A stretch of DNA of 64,000 bases from Parasphingorhabdus sp. SCSIO 66989 (GCF_032852305.1 NZ_CP136594.1:1153501-1217500); one strand, 5' to 3'; counted from the stretch's first letter, positions 47,031 to 56,320 are shown. Numbers and translations are program-made. The notes: a model not told the origin generated them from the letters alone.

Positions 47031-48077
47031 TAGACTCACGGAACAAGTGCAACACCTGCTAGAGGTGTTGATGCGATGGGAAGAAGGTACAGCCAGCTCA
47101 GCTTAGAGGAGCGTAGTGTGATCGACCACCTGCATGCAGGTGGTCGATCAATCCGTCAGATAGCGCATGAGATTGGGCGCAGTGCAGCGACGATCAGCCG
47201 CGAGTTGCGGCGTAATGCCAAGCCAACAAAGTCATGGTCTGGTGGCTATGATGCCACCCGTGCCAACAGCTTGCGCTTAAACGCAGGCTATGGCTGGGCA
47301 ATCGACGTTTCAAACTGGTGCGCCAGCCAGACCTGCAAGCTCGCGTCCATGATTACCTTGCGATGGGACAATCACCTGAACAAGTCGCTGGCCGACTGGC
47401 GCTGGAACATGGTCACAAGGTTATCAGTCATGAGTCAATATATCGCTTCATCTATTATCGCAGCGCCCAGAAAGAATATTGGCATCGTCTGCTGCCGCGC
47501 GGTAAATATCGCCGCGGACGCTATGCCATGCAGGGTGGCTCGCCAGCCCACTTCATCAGGCATCGCCGCTCTATCCATGACAGGCCTGCCAGTGCTGCTG
47601 ATCGACAACAGGCCGGGCACTGGGAAGCAGACCTGATGAACTTCTCAAAACCAGGCGAGGCCATACTCATCTTGCATGAACGCGCCTCGCGCCTCATCTT
47701 GATGACCAAGCTCACCAGCAAACATGCCGATAAGGTCAGCGATCATCTGTATCACTGGCTCGACCAGTTCCCGCCACAGCTGCGCCATACCCTCACCATG
47801 GATAATGGCACCGAGTTTGCCCGACACTATCGCCTGCAAAAAGACACTCAAACCTTCTTTTGCGATGTCCGCTCACCATGGCAAAAGGGGGGCATCGAAA
47901 ACGCCATCGGACGACTAAGACGCGACCTGCCGCGCAAAACCAAACTGGCCAACATCTCGCAGGACCAGATTGACGCCATCAACCGAAAACACAATAATAT
48001 ACCAAGAAAATGCCTCGGCTATCTCAATCCCGCCGAAGCATTCCATAAACAACTGTTGCACTTCAATCGTGAATCCA
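47031..48077 (+). mobile_element. IS30-family insertion sequence
   Basis: About 1,047 bp. The termini are imperfect inverted repeats of 24 bp (18 matches), sharing the inner core AAGTGCAACA at 47045-47054 and its complement at 48054-48063. A hairpin (AACACCTGCTAGAGGTGTT, 47051-47069) lies just inside the left end, before the transposase start. The element sits between two halves of a REP-like repeat region; flanking CCC runs may be a short target duplication, but this cannot be decided by eye. Its transposase gene is frameshifted. Confidence 0.8.
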
Positions 48078-48214
48078 CACCCCGGCCTGCGCCGGGGCGA
48101 CGGAGAGCTATCCCTCGTCCTTCAGCTTCTCCACCGCCTCAAAGGTCAGGCGTACATGGTCGCGATAGTCCATCTCGCTGTGCACCATGGCGATATTACC
48201 ATCCTGGGCGATAA
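47076..48214 (+). pseudogene. IS30-family transposase, frameshifted
   Basis: The first frame (from ATG 47076) gives the helix-turn-helix part: YSQLSLEERSVIDHL and IRQIAHEIGRSAATISREL. Near 47264 the homology moves to the -1 frame (QQLALKRRLW, then LVRQPDLQARVHDYLAMG), as if one C were lost in GCC(C)AAC. The second frame carries the DDE domain: HWEADLMNF, LTMDNGTEFARH and QKGGIENAIGRLRR. It has no stop inside the element and runs on into flanking DNA to 48214, overlapping the convergent peroxiredoxin gene. I think the transposase is inactive; a programmed slip at C TTA AAC (47274-47280) is a less likely alternative. Confidence 0.8.
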
Positions 48215-48725
48215 CATAGCTGGTGCGGCTGGCGGTGGTGAGGTTGGCCGGATCGAGCGCGACGCCATAGCCGGAAAGGATTTCCGGCGTTGCCTGCGCC
48301 ACGGCGAATTCATCGCGACAGGCTTCGGTGGAGAAGCGCGACAGCGTCTCGACATCATCGCCTGACAAGCCGAAGACCTTGGCGCCCATGGCTTCGAAAT
48401 CATCATTGCGGTCAGCAAATTCCTTGGATTCCATGGTGCAGCCGGATGTGAAGGCAGCGGGGAAGAAGTAGAGCACGACTGGGCCGTTTTTCAGCTCTTC
48501 TTCGAGATTGAGCGTAAAGGGCTCCCCTGCGAGTGCGCCATCGGTGGTGAACATGGGAGCAGCAGCGCCAACGGCAAGCGGTGTGCCCGGGTCTTGCTGC
48601 GCTTCTTCCGTGGTTGCCGCGGTTGCGCTGGTTGGTGCAGCCGTTTCGCCGCCGGTGGCATCGCCGCACGCTGCCAAGGCGGTGGTGGATGCAAGCAGAA
48701 GAAGGGCTTCGCGGAAAGTCGTCAT
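48108..48725 (-). CDS. Peroxiredoxin-like lipoprotein
   Basis: The 205 residues begin with a lipoprotein signal peptide (EALLLLASTTALAACGD, lipobox LAAC), a disordered Thr/Ala linker, then a thioredoxin-fold AhpC/TSA domain with VVLYFFPAAFTSGCTMESKE. The Cys in TSGC is the peroxidatic cysteine; PAAFTSGCT stands in for the usual PxxFTxxC. A second Cys (EACRDEF) could resolve it. Membrane anchoring on the periplasmic side is unusual for peroxiredoxins. Its C-terminal end is overlapped by transposase readthrough. Confidence 0.85.
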   Translation of the reverse strand: MTTFREALLLLASTTALAACGDATGGETAAPTSATAATTEEAQQDPGTPLAVGAAAPMFTTDGALAGEPFTLNLEEELKNGPVVLYFFPAAFTSGCTMESKEFADRNDDFEAMGAKVFGLSGDDVETLSRFSTEACRDEFAVAQATPEILSGYGVALDPANLTTASRTSYVIAQDGNIAMVHSEMDYRDHVRLTFEAVEKLKDEG

Positions 48726-48799
48726 CGGGTTGGCTCCGTCATGGCGGGATCGAGTGTCTTTAGGCTATGTAGGGCGGTGTGGGGCTTTGTGAAGGCCGA

Positions 48800-49927
48800 T
48801 TATTCCTCATCGCCATAGATCGCGACGCTCTTCATGCCATCGCTGCTGGCCTTGCCGCGATACATTCCCGGCGTGTCAAAGCTGTAGCCGATATGCCTCC
48901 AGGGCGTGACATATATGATACCGCCAGAACCGCCGAGCGAGCCCATATCGCCGATTACCGTGTCGGCAATGCCCTGCACCTCGTCAGCCGTGAGCGGATT
49001 GCGTTGCAGCGCCGCTAGTTCTTCGGCATCGGGTTCCTGCTTGCTGTCCACCGCCTGGTTGAGCAAGGTCAGCACATTGGATTCTGCGGCAAAGCGCAGT
49101 TTGGTGCAGATCGCCTGGGCTACGCCGACGCGGATAAAATATTCGCCCGCGCCCGTCGCCGAGACGCCGCAGGAGCGATTATCGGCATAGGTGCCGGCGC
49201 CAATGATCGGGCTGTCGCCGATGCGGTCATAGCGTTTGCCGGTCATCCCGCCGGTGCTGGTTCCGGCGACAATATTGCCCTCCATATCCATCGCTACAGC
49301 GCCGACCGTGCCGAATTTGGTGTCGATATCCAGCGCGCTGACCGGGGTGCCGGCGGCTTTGCGCGCCTTGAATGTGCGCAGCTGTTCGAGGCGGCGCGGT
49401 GTCGCGAAATAGCTGGGGTCCACCTGAGTCAGACCCTGTTCGCGCGAAAATTCGTCCGCGCCTGCGCCTGCGAGCATGACATGCGGGCTTTCCAGCATCA
49501 CTTCGCGCGCCAGCAAGATCGGGTTTTTGGTGCTGCTGACCCCGGCCACAGCCCCGGCATTGCGGTCCGCGCCATTCATGATTGATGCGTCGAGGCGGTT
49601 GGTCTCATCCCAGGTAAAGACAGCGCCATAGCCGGCGTTGAACTCGGGGGAATTTTCCAGAACGGTGATCGCGGTGGTCACTGCCAGCATCGCGGTGCCG
49701 CCGTCAGCTAGCACGGCTGAGCCTTCGCTGAGCGCCTTGTCCAAAGCCGAGCGGATGCGGGCATCCTCTTCAGGCGTAATCTTGTCGCGCGCAATGGTGC
49801 CCGCGCCACCATGGATCACCAGCGACCAGAGTTGCTCTTGCTCAGGAGCGGGGCTTTCCGCCTCTTGCGCCAGTGCCGGAGAACACAAGCCGATACAGGC
49901 GAGCAGAATGATCAGATATGTGCGCAT
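48800..49927 (-). CDS. iaaA: Isoaspartyl peptidase/L-asparaginase, exported
   Basis: A 375-residue type 2 asparaginase precursor. The N terminus (TYLIILLACIGLCSPALAQ) is a signal peptide. The enzyme is made as a proenzyme that cuts itself before the nucleophile Thr in KFGTVGAVAMDMEGN; GGMTGKRYDRIGDSPIIGAG is the substrate-binding stretch after it. It removes isoaspartyl (beta-linked) dipeptides and may hydrolyse asparagine. ATG 49927 with GGGAG upstream is preferred over GTG 49933. Confidence 0.9.
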   Translation of the reverse strand: MRTYLIILLACIGLCSPALAQEAESPAPEQEQLWSLVIHGGAGTIARDKITPEEDARIRSALDKALSEGSAVLADGGTAMLAVTTAITVLENSPEFNAGYGAVFTWDETNRLDASIMNGADRNAGAVAGVSSTKNPILLAREVMLESPHVMLAGAGADEFSREQGLTQVDPSYFATPRRLEQLRTFKARKAAGTPVSALDIDTKFGTVGAVAMDMEGNIVAGTSTGGMTGKRYDRIGDSPIIGAGTYADNRSCGVSATGAGEYFIRVGVAQAICTKLRFAAESNVLTLLNQAVDSKQEPDAEELAALQRNPLTADEVQGIADTVIGDMGSLGGSGGIIYVTPWRHIGYSFDTPGMYRGKASSDGMKSVAIYGDEE

Positions 49928-50022
49928 AACCACGACTCCCTTTTGTCGGAGACAGGTCTAGCATTGATTGGCGTACAGGCAATAAGCGCTACAAATTAGG
50001 TCGAATCAGGTTAAATTAACTT

Positions 50023-50106
50023 CGTCATTGCGAGCGAAGCGAAGCAATCCAGAGCGTTTCGCGTGAGACTCTGGATTGCCGCGTCGCTGCGCTCCTCGCA
50101 ATGACG
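50023..50106. repeat. Palindromic repeat family B, copy 2
   Basis: CGTCATTGCGAGCGAAGCGA at the left is mirrored by GCGCTCCTCGCAATGACG at the right, with CAATCCAGAG/CTCTGGATTG inside. It fills the gap between the iaaA start and the SDR stop. Confidence 0.85.
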
Positions 50107-50125
50107 GCACCCTTACGATGTTGAA

Positions 50126-50788
50126 TTACCACGGCAGAGCCTTGCCGGTGTAGTCCTTGAATGCGCCGGTCTCATCGAATGTCAGCGCATCAATCACCTG
50201 TATCAGACCACTCGCGCTTTCGGGCGTCGTAATGCTCGCATTGGGGCCGCCCATATCGGTCTGCACCCAGCCGGGGTGGAGCGTCGCAACGGTGATACCA
50301 TCATCGCGCATATCGATGGCGAGCGACTGCCACGCGGCATTGAGCGCGGCTTTGGAGGAACGATAACGCATCATCCCGCCGCTATCATTCATCGCAATGC
50401 TGCCCAGGGTGGAGCTCATCGCGATCAGCTTTTTCTGCTCGCTGGACGCGACATTGGCTTTCAGCGCTTGCGCCAACATGGAGGGGGCGACGGTGTTGAC
50501 CATCAGCGTGTTCAGCCAGCCCTCGGGATCATCGCCCTCTGCGCCGCCGATACCGGCATTGTTGATAAACACATCAATCGGCTGATCGCCAATCGCTGCG
50601 ACAAAGGCATCGCGGCTGGCATCGTCCGCAACATTGAGCGGCAGCAGCTTCGCACCCGTCGCCGCCAGCTCATCCGCAGCATCCACATTACGCGCCGTGG
50701 CGATAACCTCATGCCCTGCTGCCGCATATTGCTTTGCCAGCTCCAGACCGATGCCGCGATTGGCGCCTGTGATCAAAACTGTCGCCAT
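50126..50788 (-). CDS. Short-chain dehydrogenase/reductase
   Basis: A 220-residue SDR with the NAD(P) motif TGANRGIGLEL, NNAG (FINNAGIGG), a catalytic Ser in AMSSTLGSI, and YRSSKAA with the Tyr-x-x-x-Lys pair (MRYRSSKAALN). ATG 50788 has AAGGAG at ideal spacing. It resembles C-factor-like SDRs of unknown substrate and is divergent from ispG. Confidence 0.9.
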   Translation of the reverse strand: MATVLITGANRGIGLELAKQYAAAGHEVIATARNVDAADELAATGAKLLPLNVADDASRDAFVAAIGDQPIDVFINNAGIGGAEGDDPEGWLNTLMVNTVAPSMLAQALKANVASSEQKKLIAMSSTLGSIAMNDSGGMMRYRSSKAALNAAWQSLAIDMRDDGITVATLHPGWVQTDMGGPNASITTPESASGLIQVIDALTFDETGAFKDYTGKALPW

Positions 50789-50894
50789 GATAGTCTCCTT
50801 CAATATCGTAAATCAGACCGCTTTAGTCTCGAATATCCGTTTGTGATCCGCTATATGGGTGGAAACGCGTAACAATGAACAAAGGTTGCCTTTA

Positions 50895-52064
50895 ATGTCT
50901 GCTGGAAATCCTTCATTGCGTCCATGGCGCGATATTGAGCGCCGCCAATGCCGCCAGATCATGGTCGGCGATGTCGCCGTGGGTGGCGATGCGCCGGTCT
51001 CGGTGCAGACCATGACCAACACCCCGACCGATGATGTCAAAGCCACGGTCGACCAGATCCGTCGCTGCGAAGAGGCGGGCGTCGATATTATCCGCGTCTC
51101 CTGCCCCGATGTGGAATCAACCGCGGCGATGAAGCAGATCACCCGCGCCGCGCGGGTGCCGGTGGTGGCGGATATCCATTTCCACTATAAGCGCGCTCTG
51201 GAAGCGGCTGACAATGGCGCTGCGTGTCTGCGTATCAATCCCGGCAATATTGGTGGCGATGATCGGGTTAAAGAGGTGGTCAATGCCGCCAAGGCCAATG
51301 GTTGTGCCATCCGCATCGGCGTCAACGCCGGGTCTCTGGAAAAGCATCTGCTGGAAAAATATGGCGAGCCTTGCCCCGAAGCACTGGTCGAAAGCGCGCT
51401 TGATCATATCAAGCTGCTGCAAGACCATGATTTCCATGAATATAAGGTCGCGGTGAAAGCATCGGATGTGTTCCTCGCTGTGGCGTCTTATAGTCAGCTG
51501 GCCGATGCAGTGGATTGCCCGCTGCATGTCGGCATTACCGAGGCGGGTGGCCTGATCGGTGGCTCGGTGAAATCGGCTATTGGCATGGGTAATCTGCTCT
51601 GGGCGGGTATCGGCGACACCATCCGCGTCTCGCTCTCGGCCGAGCCGGAAGATGAAGTCCGCGTCGGCTATGAAATCTTGAAATCGCTCGGCATCCGCAC
51701 CCGGGGTGTCAAAATCATCTCCTGCCCGTCATGTGCGCGCCAGGGTTTCGATGTGATCCGCACGGTACAGACTCTGGAAGAGCGGTTGCAGCATATCAAC
51801 ACGCCCATGTCGCTTTCGGTCCTAGGCTGTGTCGTCAACGGGCCCGGCGAGGCGCGCGAGACCGACATCGGTCTTACCGGAGGCGGCAAGGGCAAGCATA
51901 TGGTCTACCTCTCTGGCATCACCGACCATACGGTCGAGGATGGCGATATGCTCGACCATATCGTCAAACTGGTCGAACAAAAAGCCGCCGCTATCGAGGC
52001 AGGCGAAGCCGTGGCATTTGACCCGCATGCCGAGCCGCAGAAACAGGTCGAAGCGGCGGAGTGA
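50895..52064 (+). CDS. ispG: 4-hydroxy-3-methylbut-2-en-1-yl diphosphate synthase
   Basis: IspG (GcpE) catalyses the penultimate step of the MEP isoprenoid pathway with a [4Fe-4S] cluster. The 389-residue protein shows [34 protein letters not shown] and the cluster region [12 protein letters not shown] with [11 protein letters not shown] (three Cys and a Glu). ATG 50895 is the expected start; an in-frame GTG at 50859 is less likely. The MEP pathway supplies precursors for undecaprenyl phosphate and carotenoids made by enzymes encoded elsewhere in this window. Confidence 0.97.
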   Translation: MSAGNPSLRPWRDIERRQCRQIMVGDVAVGGDAPVSVQTMTNTPTDDVKATVDQIRRCEEAGVDIIRVSCPDVESTAAMKQITRAARVPVVADIHFHYKRALEAADNGAACLRINPGNIGGDDRVKEVVNAAKANGCAIRIGVNAGSLEKHLLEKYGEPCPEALVESALDHIKLLQDHDFHEYKVAVKASDVFLAVASYSQLADAVDCPLHVGITEAGGLIGGSVKSAIGMGNLLWAGIGDTIRVSLSAEPEDEVRVGYEILKSLGIRTRGVKIISCPSCARQGFDVIRTVQTLEERLQHINTPMSLSVLGCVVNGPGEARETDIGLTGGGKGKHMVYLSGITDHTVEDGDMLDHIVKLVEQKAAAIEAGEAVAFDPHAEPQKQVEAAE

Positions 52065-52067
52065 GGA

Positions 52068-52865
52068 GTGTCAAGAAAGAGATTGACCCAAGACGATTAT
52101 GACCGTTTTGCTCTTGAAGATGAGCTGTGGGATGTTCTTGATGAGGCTTGGGAAACCAATGACGATCTCAAAAGAGCCAAGCTAGCGCGCGATATCCTGA
52201 CCTTGAACCCAAAGGTCATCGACGCTTATTACCTTCTAGCCCTATCCAGCGGAAACACAGCGGAACGCTTAGCTTTGCTTTTTGAAGCTACACGTAGGGG
52301 ACGGTTGCAGTGGAAGGATGCAATAAAGCGCCCTCGGCAGCATGACTTTTGGTTAGATATTAATACGCGTCCATTTATGCGCGCATTGCATTTCTTGGCT
52401 CTTACGCTTTGGGAAATGGATGAACGAGAAGCTGCTATATCGGAGGCAAAACTGCTTCTGAAACTAAACCCAAATGACAATCAAGGCGTACGCTTCATAC
52501 TAATGACTTGGTATCCTTTGATGGGCGACTGGGAGAGTCTTGAGAAGCTTTTGAGAAAGTATGGGGACGAGTATCGTATCTACAGCGCATACAGTAGGTG
52601 GCTGCTGAATTTTCATATGGCAGAACCTACGGCTAAAGCGCTCAAAAGAGCGATTAATATTAATCCATATGTTCCTTCGCTCCTCGCCAAACTCTTAACA
52701 GGAGTGGAAATGAGGCAGGACGAGTCGAAGTCAGAAGAATTTGTGCCGGCTGGGTCACAAGAAGAGGCTTGGGAATATATCCAGTTTAGCAGCGAGCTTT
52801 GGGAAAATACTGATGGTGCGATGCTTGCCATTACCAGTGCCGCAGAAGCTATAGCGTTGGATTAA
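52068..52865 (+). CDS. TPR-repeat protein of unknown function
   Basis: A 265-residue soluble helical protein with TPR-like repeats: KLARDILTLNPKVIDAYYLL, REAAISEAKLLLKLNPNDNQ and AKALKRAININPYVPSLLAK. The layout resembles the ST7/TPR-like group seen next to SEC-C proteins, but I cannot name a family. GTG 52068 follows GAGGA, three bases after the ispG stop. Its DNA is visibly richer in A/T than its neighbours, which suggests acquisition by transfer. Translation is probably coupled to ispG. Confidence 0.7.
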   Translation: MSRKRLTQDDYDRFALEDELWDVLDEAWETNDDLKRAKLARDILTLNPKVIDAYYLLALSSGNTAERLALLFEATRRGRLQWKDAIKRPRQHDFWLDINTRPFMRALHFLALTLWEMDEREAAISEAKLLLKLNPNDNQGVRFILMTWYPLMGDWESLEKLLRKYGDEYRIYSAYSRWLLNFHMAEPTAKALKRAININPYVPSLLAKLLTGVEMRQDESKSEEFVPAGSQEEAWEYIQFSSELWENTDGAMLAITSAAEAIALD

Positions 52866-52963
52866 TTGGCTTGTTTCGGCCCGCTTTTACGGAACAGTAA
52901 TCTTCTGGTCAGCTTTGCGGCGCTACATCGGATGGCCATACATATTGTTTTTATGAGGTTTTT

Positions 52964-53467
52964 ATGCGTTCACTCTGCGCGCTAACCGCGTTCTTGCTGC
53001 TCTGCCAGTCGCCAACGGCTCTGTCCGCACAACAAGCGGAGTCCGAGGCTGAGAGCAACAACACCGCCGCGCAATGTCGCTTTAACACAAAAATCACCTT
53101 CTATACGGTTAATGATTTTGACGACAGCAAGGTCAATAAGCAGGCGGTCACGACGGCCATCCGCGCCGCGCTGGTCGAGGCCTGTGGCGAGCAGGATGTC
53201 ATCGAGCCGGAATTTCTGCAGGATTATGACAGCTTCTCGGTCGTAACCGGCTCAGAACCCGGGCGCACGGTGGTCTGGCCATGCGATGAGTTCAACAGCG
53301 ATGACAAGAAATGCTATAATCTGATCCCGGAAAACAGCTTCGTCTTCGAGCTGTCGCCGTCAAACGGCTATAGCCCGAGCTCGGACGACCTGCTCTTCGC
53401 CCTACGCTGCGGCTTTGCGCCGGAGACAGTGGAAGAGGAAGACGAGACGGCCTGCCTGGTAGATTGA
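52964..53467 (+). CDS. Secreted protein of unknown function
   Basis: The 167-residue product starts with a signal peptide (LCALTAFLLLCQSPTALSA) and an acidic mature chain containing five Cys (QCRF, EACGE, WPCDE, KCYNL, RCGFA and TACLVD region), so disulfides are likely. No family recognised. A 98-base gap separates it from the TPR gene. Confidence 0.6.
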   Translation: MRSLCALTAFLLLCQSPTALSAQQAESEAESNNTAAQCRFNTKITFYTVNDFDDSKVNKQAVTTAIRAALVEACGEQDVIEPEFLQDYDSFSVVTGSEPGRTVVWPCDEFNSDDKKCYNLIPENSFVFELSPSNGYSPSSDDLLFALRCGFAPETVEEEDETACLVD

Positions 53468-53500
53468 CCAACAAAGCTTGCTTTGCTACTTTTTCCTACC

Positions 53501-53773
53501 ATGGGAAAAGTGGAAAAAATCTCCATCGCGCTCACTGACGAATTGCTGGCCACGGTAAAGGAAGCCGTCGCATCGGGCGATTATGCGTCGAACAGCGAAG
53601 TGCTGCGCGAAGCGTTGCGCGAATGGCGTGACAGGCAGCGCGAAAAGCAGGCGATTGCCAAGGTCAGGGCGCTTGTCGCTGAGGCTGATGCCAGCGGCTA
53701 TCGGCCATTTCCAGGGGTTGAAGACATTAAAGAGCGCGGTCGTGCGAGACTGCGCAAGGACAATAGCAACTGA
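53501..53773 (+). CDS. ParD-like antitoxin
   Basis: The 90 residues begin with a ribbon-helix-helix (KISIALTDELLATVKEAVAS, then NSEVLREALREWRD) and end with a toxin-binding tail (YRPFPGVEDIKERGRARL), the standard ParD/CopG layout. ATG 53501 lies in an imperfect inverted repeat (TTTTTCC...GGGAAAA) that may be its own operator. It shares a base with the toxin gene. Confidence 0.88.
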   Translation: MGKVEKISIALTDELLATVKEAVASGDYASNSEVLREALREWRDRQREKQAIAKVRALVAEADASGYRPFPGVEDIKERGRARLRKDNSN

Positions 53774-54072
53774 TGCCATTTGACCTGATGTGGTCGCGGG
53801 TCGCCGAAAATGATCTCGACGAAATCTGGTATTCCATCGCAGTTGATGATCCCGATGCCGCAGACCGCCAGCTTGATCGTATCCTGTCAGTGCTTTTGAA
53901 ACTGCAAGACTATCCCGAAATGGGGCGAGCGCGAGACGATATCGCTCCTGATTTGCGCGGTATCGCTAAAGACAATTACCTTATACTCTATTGGGCAAAC
54001 AGAAAAATGGAGCAGGTCAAGATCATGCGTATCCTCCATGCCAAGCGCGATATTGCCGGTCTGTTCCAGTAA
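53773..54072 (+). CDS. ParE/RelE-superfamily toxin
   Basis: The 99-residue protein has the RelE/ParE fold signature: SRVAENDLDEIWYSIAVDDP, YPEMGRARDDIAPDLRGI, NYLILYWAN and VKIMRILHAKRDI. ParE toxins poison DNA gyrase; others in the fold cut mRNA. The start overlaps the antitoxin stop by one base (TGATG), so the pair is a type II toxin-antitoxin module. Confidence 0.88.
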   Translation: MPFDLMWSRVAENDLDEIWYSIAVDDPDAADRQLDRILSVLLKLQDYPEMGRARDDIAPDLRGIAKDNYLILYWANRKMEQVKIMRILHAKRDIAGLFQ

Positions 54073-54143
54073 TTGCAAACGGGCTTCGACAAGCCAGATG
54101 GCAATGGTTATGACATAGCCACAACTATATGGAATCAGCCGCT

Positions 54144-55589
54144 ATGACCCAACTCGAAACCGACTATCTGATCATCGGCGCCGGTGCCGTTGGCCTTGCT
54201 TTTGCTGATACGCTGATAGAACAAGACCCGGACTGTGATGTCATCATCGTCGACCGTCATGGCGCGCCCGGCGGGCATTGGAATGATGCCTATGGCTTTG
54301 TCGCGCTGCATCAGCCTTCTGCCTTTTATGGCGTCAATTCGCTCGAGCTGGGCAGTCGCCGGATTGATGAGGCGGGGCACAATAAAGGCTTTTATGAGCT
54401 GGCGAGCGGGCCGGAGGTCAGCGGCTATTTTCACAAGGTGATGCACCAGCAGCTCCTGCCTTCTGGCCGCGTGCGTTACTTCCCGATGAGTGAATATCAT
54501 TGGCCAGATGGGGAAGGGGAGGAGCACCGCTTTACCCATTTGCTTTCCGGCGAAGAACAGACGGTTACCGTCCGCAAAAGGCTGGTCGATGCGACCTATT
54601 ATGGCACCTCGGTGCCCTCCACCCATAAACGCAAATATGCCGTCGCCGATGATGTGCACTGTGTGCCGCCCAATGATCTGCCGCAGCTTTGGAAAGACCC
54701 GGATGCGGTGCCGCCGCACTTCTGTATCTTGGGCGCGGGTAAGACGGCGATGGATGTCGGTGTGTGGCTGTTACAGGCCGGAGCCTCGCCGGATAGTATT
54801 AGCTGGGTCGTTCCGCGCGACAGCTGGCTGCTCAACCGCGCCTGCACGCAGCCGGGCATCGAGTTTTTTGAGCATTCCATAGGTGGCCAGGCGGCATTGA
54901 TGCAGGCGTTGGCCGAGGCGGAGAATGTCACCGATTTATTCCACCGTTTGGAAGATGCCGACTTTATGCTCCGCATCGATCCAGAGGTTGAGCCGGGGAT
55001 GTTCCACTATGCTACCATCTCCAAAGGCGAAGTGGAGATTCTGCAGCAAATCACCGATGTTATCCGCGAAGGTCGGGTAGAGAGCATTGATGCGGCAGGC
55101 ATCACTTTTGCCAATGGCGAGAAGCGCGCCATGCCGGGTGATACGCTCTATGTCGATTGCACCGCCACCGCGGTCGAGTTTCGCGAGCCGGAACCGATGT
55201 ACCAGCCGGGCAAAATCGTGCTGCAAATCGCGCGTATTCCGCAACCAGCATTCAGCGCGGCCTTATGTGCCTTTATCGAAGCCAATTATGACGATGACAA
55301 AGAGCGCAACCGCCTGACGATGCCGGTGCCGTTGCCTGATACACTGGATCAATATCCCGCCGCCTGTATGGGCAATCTGGTCAACCAGATGAACTGGACC
55401 AGTGACGGCAAGCTGCGCGACTGGTTGCTCAAGAGCCGGCTAGACGGTTTCAGCGCCACCATTGCCAGCATTGGCCCGGATGATCACGACAAGATCGCGA
55501 CCATGCAGCGCTTCCGCAAATATGGCGGACTTGCGGCGCAGAACATCCCCAAGCTGATTATGCAGGCACAGGCGGCGAAGACCGGCTAA
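54144..55589 (+). CDS. FAD/NAD(P)-binding monooxygenase-like flavoprotein
   Basis: About 481 residues. The FAD motif LIIGAGAVGLAFADTL is followed by VDRHGAPGGHWNDAYGFV, close to the GGxW region of flavin monooxygenases. A second nucleotide motif reads FCILGAGKTAMDVGVWLL (residues ~190-210). Substrate unknown; I cannot place it in a named subfamily. ATG 54129 in frame would add five residues; neither start has a strong ribosome binding site. Confidence 0.75.
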   Translation: MTQLETDYLIIGAGAVGLAFADTLIEQDPDCDVIIVDRHGAPGGHWNDAYGFVALHQPSAFYGVNSLELGSRRIDEAGHNKGFYELASGPEVSGYFHKVMHQQLLPSGRVRYFPMSEYHWPDGEGEEHRFTHLLSGEEQTVTVRKRLVDATYYGTSVPSTHKRKYAVADDVHCVPPNDLPQLWKDPDAVPPHFCILGAGKTAMDVGVWLLQAGASPDSISWVVPRDSWLLNRACTQPGIEFFEHSIGGQAALMQALAEAENVTDLFHRLEDADFMLRIDPEVEPGMFHYATISKGEVEILQQITDVIREGRVESIDAAGITFANGEKRAMPGDTLYVDCTATAVEFREPEPMYQPGKIVLQIARIPQPAFSAALCAFIEANYDDDKERNRLTMPVPLPDTLDQYPAACMGNLVNQMNWTSDGKLRDWLLKSRLDGFSATIASIGPDDHDKIATMQRFRKYGGLAAQNIPKLIMQAQAAKTG

Positions 55590-55615
55590 GTCTTAGACAA
55601 CCTTGTTCTGGCACC

Positions 55616-55636
55616 TTTTCTATACTATATAGAAAA
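55616..55636. promoter_or_regulatory. Operator-like palindrome upstream of vapBC
   Basis: TTTTCTATA and TATAGAAAA are perfect inverted 9-bp arms separated by CTA, 27 bases before the antitoxin start in an A/T-rich gap. VapB antitoxins repress their own operons at such inverted repeats, so this is the likely autoregulatory site and overlaps the promoter. Confidence 0.7.
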
Positions 55637-55663
55637 AGGAAAGTTGCTGGGGCGATCTGGGTT

Positions 55664-55924
55664 ATGGCATTGAGTATCAAGGATAAGGAAACCGACACTC
55701 TGGTGCGGCGTCTGGCGCGGGTGCGCGGTATTAGCTTTACTGCGGCTATTCGGCTTGCAGTAAGCAACGAGTTGCAGCGTCAGGCGCATAGAGTCGATGA
55801 TGACTGGGACAAGCGTTGGGCCGCTATTCGCGCTGTTCAGCAAAAGACCGCAGCTTTGCCGGTGCTAGATGATCGCGCTGACGATGCCTTCCTTGGCTAT
55901 GACGACCATGGTCTGCCACAGTGA
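55664..55924 (+). CDS. vapB: VapB-like antitoxin
   Basis: The 86 residues contain MALSIKDKETDTLVRRLARV and TAAIRLAVSNEL, the AbrB/PSK-type (Rv0623-like) antitoxin start, and an acidic tail (DDRADDAFLGYDDHGLP) fitting the toxin-binding arm. The stop overlaps the toxin start as GTGA. Confidence 0.88.
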   Translation: MALSIKDKETDTLVRRLARVRGISFTAAIRLAVSNELQRQAHRVDDDWDKRWAAIRAVQQKTAALPVLDDRADDAFLGYDDHGLPQ

Positions 55925-56316
55925 TCGCAGTGGATACCTCGGCCCTGATCGCTATTCAACAGGGCGAGCCGGAAGCAGAGCAATTTGGCAGTATTTTGCA
56001 AGCTGAGGAAGCGGTTATCGCATCCCCCAATCTGCTGGAATATTATATGGTGATTACAGCGCGCTATGGTGAGGCGGGGGCAGAGCAGGCGCGTGCCATG
56101 ATCGCGCACCTGGATGCGACGATATTCCCTTGGCCGGAAGAGTGCGTTGCGCTCGCGCTTGCGGCGTTTGAGACCTATGGCAAAGGGCGGCATCGGGCAG
56201 CTCTGAATTTCGGCGATTGCATCGCCTATGCTCTGGCAAAATATCTGGGCATTGCGCTCTTGTTCAAAGGCGATGATTTCCGCCACACGGATATCCGTCC
56301 TGCATGGCAGGGGTAA
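55921..56316 (+). CDS. vapC: VapC-like PIN-domain ribonuclease toxin
   Basis: The 131-residue PIN domain has the acidic active-site residues in [31 protein letters not shown] and GDDF. VapC toxins cut specific tRNAs or rRNA with magnesium. GTG 55921 is the start. The next gene starts only four bases after the stop, so toxin and deacetylase-like gene may share a transcript. Confidence 0.9.
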   Translation: MIAVDTSALIAIQQGEPEAEQFGSILQAEEAVIASPNLLEYYMVITARYGEAGAEQARAMIAHLDATIFPWPEECVALALAAFETYGKGRHRAALNFGDCIAYALAKYLGIALLFKGDDFRHTDIRPAWQG

Positions 56317-56320
56317 GCTT

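Noticed and set aside
47274-47280. Slippery heptamer CTTAAAC as a programmed frameshift in the IS30 transposase
   Set aside because: Homology switches frames about ten bases earlier, and IS30 transposases are normally one frame, so a base deletion is simpler.
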